From Symsagittifera roscoffensis (lineage: Eukaryota > Xenacoelomorpha > Acoela > Convolutidae), in the NCBI RefSeq assembly GCF_963678635.1, contig NC_087063.1, positions 78,637,617-78,701,616 on the forward strand: a stretch of 64,000 nucleotides of DNA, read 5' to 3'. Positions 35,536 to 49,300 of the stretch are shown piece by piece. Every line of letters begins with the position of its first letter. The stretch's first letter is position 1. The translations under genes and the position numbers were made by a program. The notes under the pieces are model-generated. The model had not been told where the DNA came from. It did no database searches and saw only the letters and a program-made list of their open reading frames with translations.

Positions 35536-36424
35536 CACTGTGTTAATGTTTTTGTTCATTTAAGGTTGTTAGAATTTTTAAAAATGGCAAAATTTTTTAC
35601 TATTTGTTGATTTTATTGTGTTTTGCTATTTTTTTGAGAACTCTTAGCCGACAGAAATCTAAATGACTTCGATATTTTTATTTGGTAATCGTTCAAATTT
35701 GTGCGTATACTTGGTTTATTTTTGTCTTAGTTTCTGACTTTTTTCGGCTTACATGATGTCTTTTCTCTTTCGCCGTCATAGAAATTACCTTTTCAGAAAA
35801 TAAAGTGTGTCAACTAAGATATGTTTTGGCCTGATATTGTTTTTAGTTTGAGTTATCATAAGCTTATTCAAAGACCTTAAGTGAATTACTCAAATTGTTG
35901 CGGTATTATTCCAAATCACAGATAATATAAGGCTATATTCATTTGAGAAAGTTTGGAGCTTGGTAGTTTTGTTTTTTTCCGACTCGGGCTGACTCATTCT
36001 ACTTATATGTAATGTATTTGAAAGTCTTTTACACGAAGAGTTTTTCGGCTCTTGCAGAGTAACGCTCCTGCCCTACCCAACATAGACTCTTTTTGAAAGT
36101 GCCAACATAGGGCATTGGATTAGCTTTTTTTGAAACTTTTTGGTTTGTAGCTTACTTGTTTTTGAATTTATTGGTTTCTTGATTTTAGCTGAAACTTGCT
36201 GGCTCTAAATTTTCATGATTTCTGATAATTTTTTTCGGCTTTCCTTTGAAATTGTTTTTTTTTTGGCAATTTCGTTAGTCCTGCAAAAGAAATCAAAGAA
36301 AATGAAGCAAAAAAATCAAAGAAAATGAAGCAAATCTTCCTTGTTAGAAAGATTTGCATTCATTAGGCTGTAAATTTGGTTAAATTAGCGGGAGACTTCA
36401 ATCAAGAAAATAAGATAATTTCTT

Positions 36425-39400
36425 TCCAGCGCAATGTGGTCTGCTCAAGAATTGTCGGCTTTTTTCACTGAGTTTTGTTAGATGCTTATTTGACTTTCAA
36501 TTGTCGTATTTCTCGGCATGTTTTTTGCAAAGAGTTTTTAGTCAAGAGAAAGTTTTTTTGATGGATCAACTTTTCTGTTATTTTTCAAAAAAAAATTTTT
36601 ACGGTTTTATCTCTATTTCTTTTTATTTATTTGTCATGCAATGTATTTGTTGTCTTCATTAAAATGTGACGGTTTGCTTCTGTTTGTAAAATTTCAAAAG
36701 GTGCAGCTAATTCGGTTCCAAAATTTCAATTTCGGGTTTATATACTGGATTTATTTTTTCTTTGTGTCGGTTCATATAGTACTGGTTTTCATTAGTTTCC
36801 CGATCGCAAGTGCTTAGAAGCTCTGACTTGCCTCTGTTCTTTCATTTTTATAAATCAATGGATTATAAGAGAAATTTAATCTAATGTGGTTGTCTGAAGG
36901 AAGTTCATTTTAAATGTTTCTATGCTCATTTGTCTTTGTCTTAATATCATGTCGTCTTTTTTACCGGGTACCATCTGATGCAGTAGCTGATTTAGGGATT
37001 GCTGCCCCTCTCAGAGATTCGAGCCCCCTGACTACCCAAAGGGTCCCTCTTTGCTACTGTTTCACGACCTCCATTTTGGCTGACTGAAACTAAAATTTTT
37101 TCTAAGGGTGCGGTCAAGGCATCTCTTTCTAGGTTCCTGGAGTCAAAAAGTATGCCTTCCTTGAATTCTTTACACATCCTGACAATGTCTCGATTTATTT
37201 TCGGCGATCAAATGTATTGGGTTGCATCCAACATTGCTTCCTGGCCAATGTGCGATCGATGTAGTCTTGTCAGGACTGCTCTTCGAAGACACGCTGGGAT
37301 AGCAATGCGGTCGTGGATGATGATGCAGCCGTCTACTATGAACGCTGAGCTCCAAAACGTTTTTATATAGGGATCTATTCTCGTAAATTGCTCGTGGTCC
37401 TCACTAAGGTTGGCCTGTTTCATTAGTCGGTAAGTTGGGTCCTTTTCGACCAATTCCGACAGAATATCCGCATCAAGAAAACCTGTCACTCCTGAGTGCG
37501 ACTTCTGTCTCTGCCACATTTTTTTCGGTCAGTTCGCGTACACTGCATTCACTTAAGCCGACCTTTTTCGTATGGCTCAGTTTTTGATTCCCCTTTTCAG
37601 TCTTAAGTTTGCCAAGATTTGGGCGTCTTTTTCCTTTGGGCGTGGGTTTCTTACCCTGTCTGGTATCTGCTCTTCTCATCGATCTTGCTATCGCCTGTAC
37701 AATCTTTTTCAGATATGTTGCTTAATGTTTCTCTCGATTCATTAGACAACGTATCTGAAAAAAGGATATACAGGTTAGAAATTGGTTGGATTGATCTGAT
37801 AGGTTGTTATTTGATAGTAGTTGAAAGTAGCAGAGATTTGCCAGAAAGGATATGTTGGTTGGACGGGAATTCGATTGAAATCGTTCTGTCTTCTGATTGG
37901 CTGAGAGAAATTGCGGGAGTAATTTGCGTATTTACATCCGTTGCGCATAATTGGTCGCCGTCTATCGGTTGTGCATAAACTAAATTGGTGGAATCTTATT
38001 AGCTGGAATTATGAGAAACTATATCTTTGCATTTTTACATCTGATTTAACGGGAATATTTGTAAATAATCGGTCGTCCTCTCCTGTTTGTGCATAAATTA
38101 ATTTTGGTCTTTCTGATTAGATAGATTTTTGGTTATTATTCCCCGTTGGCTTTTGTGCCAGATAAACTTTTTCTTTAATTGATGATGTTAAGGACGGTCG
38201 GAACTATTCTGTATATAATTTTAATTTTGGTAAGAACCGTTGAAGATGGTTAAGAACACCCATATAAGATCTTAACTACTTGAGGTTTTTTTAGGACGTG
38301 AGTTCTAGTTTTGCTTGATTTTTTGAATGTTTTAGTCTATAACCATTTATCAATGTAAGTACCGATTCAAGAAATTTTTTTGACCGAAAATTCGCATTTG
38401 GATAGCTTTAAAGCGAAGCCCTCTTTATTTAAGTTTATGAATGCTTCATCTACTTTTTTACTGTGGTCGTATAGCAACCCTTTGGTAACAAATAAAATAA
38501 CATCCAAAAAATATCATCTAAAAACGTAATTAAAATTGACTTGATTTATTCATAAAATCTTGCCGATGTATGACGGAAGGGCACGTTTTAATTAACCCTT
38601 TTTTGTTATTGACCCCAGGGATGCTGCTTAGCGTATTATCCATTGCTTTCAGAAAATCTTTGGGCATATCAGAAAGTCCATAATAGCTGGTTTTAAATCG
38701 GTATGTGCCCGTAGCGTCTCCGCTTAATATGTTCACATTGCAATGGTTGCTGACTGATTCGCTTAGTTGAAGCTGGCTAAAAGCATTTTTAAGATCTAAT
38801 GAGGTGACAAAACCTCTTTGGTATGTTAGAAATGATTATTTGGGCAACTACGTCAAGTTGTTCTATTGGATTCGGCATTTGGCGTTGGGTTTAAAAATTT
38901 ATAGCGTTCGTGGGTTTGGCGTCATTTGCTATTTTTTGAACCATCTTTCTTTGCCGTGATAACAACGGGTGCTACAAAATATTCGCTTGTTCATTTATTT
39001 AGCTTGATGATATGGTTTTCTTTGATACGACGTTTCATATCCTCTCCTATTTTTTGTTGAATATGTAGCAGTACCCTCTGATCCTTCTCCTGAATTGTAT
39101 TTAGTGGTTGTTTAAAGACTGTATGTACCCGGTGATTCTTCGTTCTTCTTAATCTAGTGAACATTTCTTTGTGTTTAATTACATTGAACTTTTTCTCAAT
39201 AAGTTGAGATATCCGACGATTTTTTTTCTTCTATTTCTAAATTTTGGTGTGGAAACTTGTTCCTTCTCTCAAAAACTACCTAGCCAAACCTGAGGATAAG
39301 AGTTTGAATAAAAGAACACATAGTGAGTTTTTGCTCTACAGTCTGTTTTTGCTCTACGGTCTATTTTCGAAACGTACCCGGCCAAATCTGAGAAATAAGT

Positions 39401-41526
39401 TTTTAAAGAAAACTGGAAGTAGGAGTTTTCTCACTGCGTTGTGGAAAATTAATTTTCTTTTATTTAACTTTTTACCTTTCAGAGCTACGTTTTGCCTTTT
39501 TCTCTTTGTTTGCCAATTGCAGCTTCGCCTCTGCAAAATTTTATAGCTTGAGCATTCTTGATAAGTACCGTATCGTTATCGGCTCAATGAGGATCGACCC
39601 ACAATTTTTTGCCTTAGTTGCCGTTTGATCCTTGACTCTTGATGGGCTGTTTATGAACATCATATCATCCGAGAGAGAGGTATGAAACTTTTGTAAGTTG
39701 TTTTTTTTTTCGATTTCGTCAAGTAGATTTTCAGCTTAATTTTGCAATGCAAATTTATAAGCTTTTTTTTCATGGCAATTGTTGTGATTTGCTTAACTAT
39801 GGTAACTATAACTTTGGACGAAGCCTTCTGTGGTAGTGTAACAATGAGATGTAGTTTTCACTTGTTTTTTTTTGCTGTAAGAAATAAAGGTTTTGATTTC
39901 TTTTGCAATTTCTTATGGATTTTTTAATAATCGCAACTTTTTTGGGTTAACAACTTGCTTAACAGATCCACTTGAATCATTTTGTCTCCGGGTTCAAAAT
40001 GATTTCAAATTCAGGGCGTCTCCAGCACATTTAATTTGAAGGCGACGAATTTGCCTGAAACAGCAAAGGTCCTGCGTTTGAATCTGACCAGGGCCTCAGA
40101 AAAAATTGTTGGCATTTTATTTGTCTGCTTATACTTTGTCAGCTTAGTTGCCACATCTGAGAATTTTCTGTTGCATGCAGTTTTTTTTGTTGCTTTTTAT
40201 GGTTTCATTTAGTTCCGCAATTCGTAATTCTACTAGCTTTGCCTTGGTATAAATTTCTTGTTATTTGCTTGAAAAGTTTTCCGGCCAAATAATTTCGGCT
40301 TATAGTTTATCAATTTATTAACCTAATTCTGCGTTATTCGATAGAATTATAAATTGTATGTTTTCTTCCGGATCGGACAAAACGGTTAAAATCTCAGAAT
40401 AGATTTTATTGTTCAAAGTTTTTCATGACAACAATTTTTTTCGCTCAAAAAGTTCCTGAATTTTTATTAAAATCCGTCAAATGCGTGTCTGGACATGTTT
40501 TCGGCAAATAGTACATCATTTCAGGCAACATTCTGAAGTTTTTTAGATGAGGCATTTTGAAAAGTTTTCCTATTTCTTTGAACTCTTCTTTCTTTTCCTG
40601 TCTGCTAGATTGCTATGCTCGTTTTGTGGTATCGCAAGTGATGCGAAGCTCCGCTTCGCCACTGTGTTAATGTTTTTGTTCATTTAAGGTTGTTAAAATT
40701 TTTTACTATTTGTTGATTTTATTGTGTTTTGCTATTTTTTTGAGAACTCTTAGCCGACAGAAATCTAAATGACTTCGATATTTTTATTTGGTAATCGTTC
40801 AAATTTGTGCGTATACTTGGTTTATTTTTGTCTTAGTTTCTGACTTTTTTCGGCTTACATGATGTCTTTTCTCTTTCGCCGTCATAGAAATTACCTTTTC
40901 AGAAAATAAAGTGTGTCAACTAAGATATGTTTTGGCCTGATATTTTTTTTAGTTTGAGTTATCATAAGCTTATTCAAAGACCTTAAGTGAATTACTCAAA
41001 TTGTTGCGGTATTATTCCAAATCACAGATAATATAAGGCTATATTCATTTGAGAAAGTTTGGAGCTTGGTAGTTTTGTTTTTTCCGACTCGGGCTGACTC
41101 ATTCTACTTATATGTAATGTATTTGAAAGTCTTTTACACGAAGAGTTTTTCGGCTCTTGCAGAGTAACGCTCCTGCCCTACCCAACATAGACTCTTTTTG
41201 AAAGTGCCAACATAGGGCATTGGATTAGCTTTTTTTGAAACTTTTTGGTTTGTAGCTTACTTGTTTTTGAATTTATTGGTTTCTTGATTTTAGCTGAAAC
41301 TTGCTGGCTCTAAATTTTCATGATTTCTGATAATTTTTTTCGGCTTTCCTTTAAAATTGTTTTTTTTTTGGCAATTTCGTTAGTCCTGCAAAAAAAATCA
41401 AAGAAAATGAAGCAAAAAAATCAAAGAAAATGAAGCAAATCTTCCTTGTTAGAAAGATTTGCATTCATTAGGCTGTAAATTTGGTTAAATTAGCGGGAGA
41501 CTTCAATCAAGAAAATAAGATAATTT
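36425..41526 (+). repeat. 5.1-kb tandem duplication, unit B
   Basis: Second head-to-tail copy of unit A. Sample differences: ACTTC/ATTTC near 31568 versus 36692; CTTATCATCG/CTTCTCATCG near 32548 versus 37672; a 10-bp loss near 40695. The junction is at 36424/36425. It ends 250 bp before the first exon of the acyltransferase gene. Confidence 0.9.
37152..39025 (-). pseudogene. Gypsy-type pol remnant, in unit B
   Basis: Duplicate of the remnant in unit A. The integrase-like stretch (37208-37519) encodes the same residues as in unit A. The RT-like stretch (38530-38736) differs at two residues (SGDATG for SADATG; KKGLIK for KKGSIK). It shares the same breaks, so the decay preceded the duplication. 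Confidence 0.75.
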
Positions 41527-41597
41527 GAATTTTTTTCATAAAGAAGCGCATCAATTTAGCGCACTAAAAATCCAATAACCAATAAATTCTTTTAAAA

Positions 41598-41766
41598 TCG
41601 ACATAGGATCTCTTTAACTATATCCCCCTCGGGTACCTAGTAACGCATATCACCCCGTATAAAAATTAAATCAACGGTTAAGTATAGGAGAATTTTAAAC
41701 CTAGTAACAAATATCCCCCCCCCCCATTATTGCTAAAAGGGGATATAGTTTAAGAGATCCTCGACA
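41598..41766 (+). mobile_element. Short inverted-repeat element in the acyltransferase promoter
   Basis: 41606-41627 (GGATCTCTTTAACTATATCC...) and 41739-41760 are inverted copies of one another over 22 bp with one mismatch, enclosing 111 bp. TCGACA flanks both sides (41598-41603 and 41761-41766), a possible 6-bp target-site duplication, although one extra T lies on the left. Inside are a direct repeat ACCTAGTAAC(A/G)(C/A)ATATC and a run of Cs (41715-41725). The right end lies 10 bp before the ATG at 41777. Confidence 0.65.
41658..41664 (+). promoter_or_regulatory. Possible TATA box
   Basis: TATAAAA, 119 bp upstream of the acyltransferase ATG and inside the inverted-repeat element. AT-rich sequence makes chance occurrence quite likely. 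Confidence 0.3.
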
Positions 41767-41776
41767 CAATCAGAAC

Positions 41777-43294
41777 ATGGAAAAGTGCCCTGTTGATTTC
41801 TACATTGCGGCGCGGAATTCAATCAGGACTGTCAAAAGGTCAACTGTCGTGTGCGCTTCTCTGCGTGATGACTCATTAATGAAGACCAGTAAACTTTCTC
41901 CTCTTGATGAAGTCATACCTGTTTCGCCTCTAAATCTGACGTTTCTCTACGACTACGTCGTAAGTTCTGAGAAGTTAGAAGCTGCACTTGTTCATACTCT
42001 AAACAGATATCCAGAAATGACGGGAAGGTAAGTGCTGAATTGTTTGAAGTACTAAAGAATTATCATTATCATCATTATCATCAATATCAACTTATTTGAG
42101 AGCCTTCGACATACACTCCAAGGTGCAGTTTATGATCTGAGAAATCTTAAACATCAGTGGACGAAGTTATTGAACTTATTTACGTCTTGTTTTGTTTTTG
42201 AGGAAAAAGTTAACATTTGCTCACGATCAAATTTCATGCCCGGCTTTACTGCTTCAGAAGTGGATTTCAAATTTTATAGAGTTCCCAGCGGAATAAAAAA
42301 CGATCTATATTTATCCAGTTTTCTTTAATTGGGTCAATTGTATCAATTAAGTGTCAATCACAAAATTTACATCATAAATCATAATAAATTCAAAAAACTC
42401 TGAGTGATAAATATTTTTCTTTGAATTTGACCTGAAAATTTTATCTAGTGTTTACTACTGAAGCATGATTGATATTCAGAAAAAAAACTCAATAATTTAA
42501 TGCCAAAATGTTTGATTAAACTTGCAGATACGTAGTTCGTGTCACGGAATCATAAGAAGTTTTGTTTTTCAACTTGAACTTTACACTTTTCAGTCATTTT
42601 TCATGTTTTTCAAGTTTCAATGAAACTATCACTTTGTGTTTTTTTGTTCAATTTTTTCACAAGAAAAACTCTTTAAAAGTTTTCACGCTCAAATTTGCTT
42701 TTTTCGTTGTTAACTTGATTGACTTTTAGCAAAGTGAATGCGTTTTTAACTTTCAGATTTTCCAGCAGAATAAAAATTATCCATTGATTTAGCTTTTTTT
42801 AAAATTCTGGAATGTTTCGGTTTGCTAATTTTTACACCGAAGACTTTAGTCAAGGTGTTATGGTATCGTGTAACGGTTTTTTTTAATGTTGTCTGTTGTC
42901 AAGTGTCGACAAATAACGTCCACAGTTATAAATTATCATGTGGGCTGGACTATGTCGCGCTATGTCACGTGATTGCGTATGTTTGTTTCTTTATTTGTTC
43001 ATCTTTATTTATTTAATTATCTGTTCTTCTATTTATTTAATTATGTTTAGTTTGCTTATATTTATTTATAATTTATGTATGTACATATTTATTTTTGTTT
43101 ATTTTTATCACGTGTTTTGTTTATTTATTTAATTATTCTTTCTTTCATTCAGTTTTGCTTTTATTATTTCTGCGTGTGTATTTATTTAATTTATTTATTT
43201 TCATTTATTTATATTATGGGTCTGTTTGTTTGGTTATTTGTTCATATATATTTTTTCATGTCTATTTAATTATTTGTACATTTCACTTTTGCTT

Positions 43295-43333
<39 letters not shown>

Positions 43334-46300
43334 TGTATTTATTTATGTATTTATTTATTTATTTATTTATGTATTGATTTATTTTTTTATTGCTTATTTA
43401 TTTATCAGGTGTGTTTTGTTTATTTGTTGATATTTATTTCTATATTTATTTAATTATTCTTTCTTTCATTTAGTTTTGCTTTTATTATTTATGTATGTGT
43501 ATTTATTTCATATATTTATTTTCATTCATTCATATTATGGGTCTGTTTGTTTGGTTATTTGTTCATATATATTTTTTCATGTCTATTTAATTATTTGTAC
43601 ATTTCACTTTTGCTTTTATTTATTTATATATTTATTTATGTATTTATTTATGTATTTATTTATTTATTTATGTATTGATTTATTTTTTTATTGCTTATTT
43701 ATTTATCAGGTGTGTTTTGTTTATTTGTTGATATTTATTTCTATATTTATTTAATTATTCTTTCTTTCATTTAGTTTTGCTTTTATTATTTATGTATGTG
43801 TATTTATTTCATTTATTTATTTTCATTTATTCATTTTATGGGTCTGTTTGTTTGGTTATTTGTTCATATATATTTTTTCATGTTAATTTAATTATTTGTA
43901 CATTTCAGTTTTGCTTTTATTTATTTATATATTTATTTATTTATGTATTTATTTATGTATTTATTTATTTACGATTGGCCGATTGAAACGACAGGAGGCG
44001 TTTTGCTACACATACAAACACAATCTTTTGTATTTTATTATAGCTATAGAAATTGATCTACAATGCGTAAGTACGACATTTAGTTCTACGATTGTTATTT
44101 CAGGTCCTTTGTCAATATTTCAGGCTCTTTGTCAATATAGCAAAATTTTGGTGTATATATGTGTTAGTAAGATTTTTAGTTCTACAACGTTTATTCAGGC
44201 TCTTTGTCGATATAGCAAAATATTGGTGTATACATGTGTTAGTACGATTTTAGCTCTAGAATTGTTATTTCAGGCTCTTCGTCAATATAGCAATATTTTA
44301 GCGTATACATGTGTTAGTACCATTTTTAGTTCTCGAACTGTTATTTTATGATCTATGTCAATATATCAAAATTTTAGTGTATACATGTCTTATTACGATT
44401 TTTAGTTCTCGAACTGTTATTTCATGATCTTTGTCAATATATCAAAATTTTATTGTATACATGTGTTAGTACCATTTTTAGTTCTCGAACTGTTATTCCA
44501 TGATCTTTGTCAATATAGCAAAATTTTGGTGTATACATGTGTTAGTACGATTTTTAGCTCTAGAACTGTTATTCCATGATCTTTGTCAATATAGCAAAAA
44601 TTTGACGTATACATGTGTTAGTACGATTTTTAGCTCTCGAACTGTTATTTCATGATCTTTGCCAATATAGCAAAATTTTGGTGTATACATGTGTTCGTAC
44701 GATTTTTAGCTCACGAACTGTTATTTCAGGCTCTTTGTCAATATAGTAAAATTTTGGTGTATACATGTGTTAGTACGATTTTTAGTTCTAGAAGTGTTAT
44801 TTTATGATCTTCGTTGATATATCAAAAATTTAACCTATACATGTGTTAGTACGATTTTTAGTTCTAGAACTGTTATTTCAGGCTCTTTCTCGATATAGCA
44901 AAATTTTGGTGTATACATGTATTAGTACGATTTTTTGTTCTAGAACTGTTATTCTTCAATTATTAGTTCTTCAAGTTGTTTGGTTTTTGCTTCAGTTTCT
45001 ATGCCTTCGGTGTATTGCGCGTAGCGCCTATGTTTCAAATTTTAGGTTCTTTTTGCCGTTATTTCTATTTTACTAGGAAACTGGAGCTCTGCCTTAGTGA
45101 ACAAAAAATAAAATATTTTTCGCTTACGGAGCAAATGCAAAGAAATTTGGTTAAATACCATCAAAGCGCAACTTCGAGTTGCCACCATTAGACGAATGGC
45201 CTGATATAAGGTGCCACTTAGCAACTGTACTCTGGGTAAATGAGCAGATTGGTTGAAAATGGTTTTTCATGCTCTTGATATTCCAATTTTTTTCACCTAA
45301 GTTATGCTTTCTTTTTTATTTTGTTGTTCCGGCCATTCAAAATTCGGGGTATTCGGGTGTGTTTTAGTTTTTTTTTCTTGTTTTTTTTTTGTTTTCTACG
45401 CAAAATCAGCTGCCACAAAACAATAAATTCTAGTTTCGAAACTAAAAGTCGATCAAGTTTTTCAAAGCATTTACACTTTTGCTGTTAGCTTTCAAGAAGA
45501 TAGTGGTGGTAGCTTTCCTGTTAACAGTGGGAAAAATGAACTATTAAAATCAATATTTAAATAGCTAAAAAAGTAAATTTGAGCCTGAAAAAAAAAGAAA
45601 AAATGAATCATCGCGATCTGTATAAGAGTGTGAACTACAATCATCGACTCTCAATAACCATCGGACTGGGTTAAGTGATACATCATATTCAAGCCCTTTT
45701 AGTCGTGTTTTGAATTTTTTTATTCGATTTTGTCGTGAATTGAAAAATTCAGTTTTTGGATTTTGACTTAAAACCGCAACTAAGTGAATTTTCAGAGTAG
45801 AGTTTTACCAAATCAACAGCAGATCTCGATATTTAATCTTTTCGAGACAGTTTCTTAATTGCAATAATTCGGTTTTTCTTACACCGTTAGGAAAATGAGT
45901 ACTTCTCTTTTTAGTAATTCTGATATCCAGCTTAGTTTTTAGTTAGTTGCATTATTTCAACTGAACGTAAATTTAACTCTTGCAAAAATCATCCTTTTAC
46001 TTTAGCCTAACTTTTCATTTTTTGTTCCGACCATTTGAAAAATGGGGACGAACTTTGTATTCGGGTGGGTTTTATTTTTTTTTAACTTTTTTTGTTTTCC
46101 ATGCAAAATCAGATACTACAAAAAATTATCAGACTGGTTTGACTGATACATCTTATTGAAACCATTTCAGTTGTAATTTGAACGACATTTAAAAATCCAG
46201 ACAACTTTTCCAGTGTCGAAAAAAACCGGTTTGAAGCTTTTAGTTTTTTGTCTAATTTCGAGCTAGTAACTCGATATAGTAACGCTCGTTATAAAAGTTT

Positions 46301-49300
46301 TATAGACTTCCAGAAAAAAAACTTGATTATACTTTTTAAAAAACTAGTTTCGTTTGTTTGCTTTTGTGCTTGTTCGGTAAAATAGTTTTTCTGACATTTT
46401 TTAAAAATTATTGTGCAAAAATTAGAAATCACTAGCCCGCTAAGAACGACGCAACTGAAGAATTCTGGAAATTTGTAATCTAAAACTTTTGCTTACGTTT
46501 ATCTCAATTAATTACTCCGGATGTCTGGTGCAACTGCTTGAGCTTGGTCAGACTATTATGAAGTTTCCAATTATCAAATGAGTGCTCAAAACGTAATTTT
46601 TTCTCTCTGGTTTAGATTTGATATTTTATGCCAAAAGCTGTACAGCTATTTTTGTTCTGACTCATCCATAGAATTGGGAGCAAAAATGTCATACGGTGAT
46701 TATTTGTCACGCGAGCTAAGTCATCTTACATAAGGATCATAGGCAATCCACAATTGCATAAGGAAAATGTTTTTTTTTTGTTCAAATCTTATTCATGTTA
46801 TGATAGTTTTCTACAAGTCTTTGTTAGTATCCCGTGAAAAACATTTGAAAGCAATTCAGGCTTAATTTCATTCCACTAGTTAGACTTGTAAATTGGGAGG
46901 AACTTTGTATTCGGATAAGTTTCTTTTTTTTCTCTTTTTTTGTTTTTCACGCATATTCAGGTACCACAAATAATCATCGGACCGGCTTGAGTAATGTGTC
47001 ATATTAGGGCCTTTTAAGTTTGCTTATTTTACTATGAATGTCAAGTATGTCCACGTATCAGTTTTTACTTCAGATCCTTCTATCACATCACGCAGAAAAA
47101 AAACTACTCAAAATTAAAAAAAAAACGTTTTACGTATTTTTCAAGACTATGATCGGAACATCCTGTGCTACTTGCACGGTATCTGGCTATCCTTGTTTTA
47201 TATGCTAAATACGGAAATGTGAATAACTATGTTATACGGTGGTTATTTGTCACACGAACTAAGGTATCGTTTATAACGCTTATAGGCAATCTAGATTAGC
47301 CTTGATAATACGTATTTCCAAATCTTATTCATGTTTTGATAGTTTTCTACAATTTATCGTTCGCGCCCGGATAAATAATTTTTTTCTTGTGCGCGTGAGA
47401 AAGGAACTGAACGCTACCCTTATTGGAAACAAATGGATAGCAATCGATTATATTAGATTTTCATGGCCACTCTCAACAAAAATAATATTATAATATATTG
47501 TTTCCAAACGATATCTTCTTACAAAGTTATTTATAAAAATTTATAAATACAAGTTAGAATCGTTTGGGAGAACAGCATTAAGCCAACAAGGCCCGTTTTC
47601 AGGTGTCTCATTAAGCGGAGAACAAAAAAAGTACTTAAACTCTTTGATCCAATGCAATGGATTTTCTACCGGTAACAATTTATTAAACGTAAAACCTCTT
47701 CATTCGCACCTTTAAACCATTCTCTATAAAAAAAATTAATTTAGTTTTCTCGGGTAGTTGTTTCTACCCATAACTTAGAAACCAACAGAAACAAGTTCTA
47801 CTTATTGATCAATAAAAATTCTCAAAGTATTCCCAGTAAAATCGTACTTCCTAGAATGTAATTATCCAAAAATTTATGATTAAAACTATTTAATTGAAAC
47901 CGAGAAGCCCCATTCAAGAAATTGACCCAGGGCGGAAAAATTTTATTACAAAGTTGAACAGTTTTCTAATTTTAGGTGTAATCGACCCTCTGTTGAATTT
48001 ATTTCTGTTTATAGCTAACTTTTGATTTGTTTTTCGCTTTGAAAATATCACGTTCAATTCTTGTTCAGTAATAGAATATCTCAAGGTTTCAACTTGGCAC
48101 TTGAATGATTTTTCCGGTTAATTTCAGAACTTCGTAAGCAAAAAATTCTCTTACGGTATATATTTTATTATCATGCATTATTTCAGTGATTGAATCCATC
48201 CTGTGTTTATAAAAATTTATTCTGATTAAGCCTTCTGATTTTCATTTCCAGCTCTAACAGTTTGGTTTTGTCGGTATTTGCATAAACTAAAACTCCATAT
48301 TGGATGATTGGTTGCACGTAACTTTTATACGCAAATTTTAATTGCCGTCCAGTTAGAAACTTTCTCAATTGAAAAAATACTCCACAGAATTGCAAAATTT
48401 TGTTCTTTACCTTATCAATATGCTGATGAAAATTCAATTTACAGTCAAGGAGAATTCCAAGATATTTAAAACATTCGACATCTTCTATTTGGGTGTCATT
48501 TAAAAAATAATTTACTGGTCGTGTTTCTGTTTTCGTGCTCCGACAGTATCTCATGGTCTTGGTTTTTTTGACATTCAGTGTCAATTTGTTCTTGTCTAAC
48601 CAATCATTTACTTCAAGCAAAGCTGATCTATGTGCAAAAGCAAAATAGTCTTTGCTGTTTGTGGATTTCAGAACAGTGTCATCAGCGTACAAAAGTACCC
48701 CTGTGTTTTTTTGTGGCTATTTGTAGATCGTTTATGTAAATTATGAACAAAAAGGGGCCAAGGATAGTTCCATGAGGTAACTTCAAAATATACCAGTTTA
48801 AGTTCGGTCTTGAAAGAGTTAGTTTCAATGTACTGATAGCGATTGTTAAGGTAAGATTCCAAGAGATTTAAGACAGGCCCTCTGAATCACATTTGTTCCA
48901 ATTTTATTAACAGATTAGAGTGATCAACTGTGTCAAAAGCCTTTGTTAGGTCTAAAAACGTATTCTGAACAGTTAGTTTTTTGTTCGATAGCGATGTTGA
49001 AACTTCTTCGAACAATGTAAGGATGGCGTCAACAGTGCTTCTATTTGATCTGAAGCCAAACTGAGTGTTTCGGATGATATTAAACTTGTCTACATATGAT
49101 TGGGCTCGTTTAAAAATTATACGCTCAAAAATTTTGCCCAAAACTGGAACAAGCGAAATTGGTCTATAGTCTGGGGGTCATCGATGTCTCCCTCCTTGAA
49201 AATTGGTACAATTTATGCAATTTTTAAACAATTTGGATAGATTCCTGAGGTTAGGCAGTCATTAAAACTTTCAGTTAAAGGGCCTGCTAGTATACTTTTT

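Larger units (their letters stand above)
31299..36424 (+). repeat. 5.1-kb tandem duplication, unit A
   Basis: Starts at TTTCCAGCGCAATGTGG and ends at GAAAATAAGATAATTT. Unit B (36425-41526) repeats it head-to-tail with an offset of 5124-5126 bp and only scattered substitutions and 1-10-bp indels. The unit is a mosaic: 150-bp composite module and degenerate tail (31310-31720), MITE-like end (31855-32010), antisense Gypsy pol remnants (about 32030-33900), a composite 'aaaaactacctagcc' unit (34140-34180) with tail (34395-34412), a tRNA-like head (34915-34985) and tail hairpin (35519-35535). Confidence 0.9.

Noticed and set aside
42938-43986. Long hydrophobic frames (Ile/Tyr/Leu/Phe-rich) that look like membrane proteins
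   Set aside because: They are translations of the ATTT tetranucleotide and repeat with the 300-bp units; no splice or start context.
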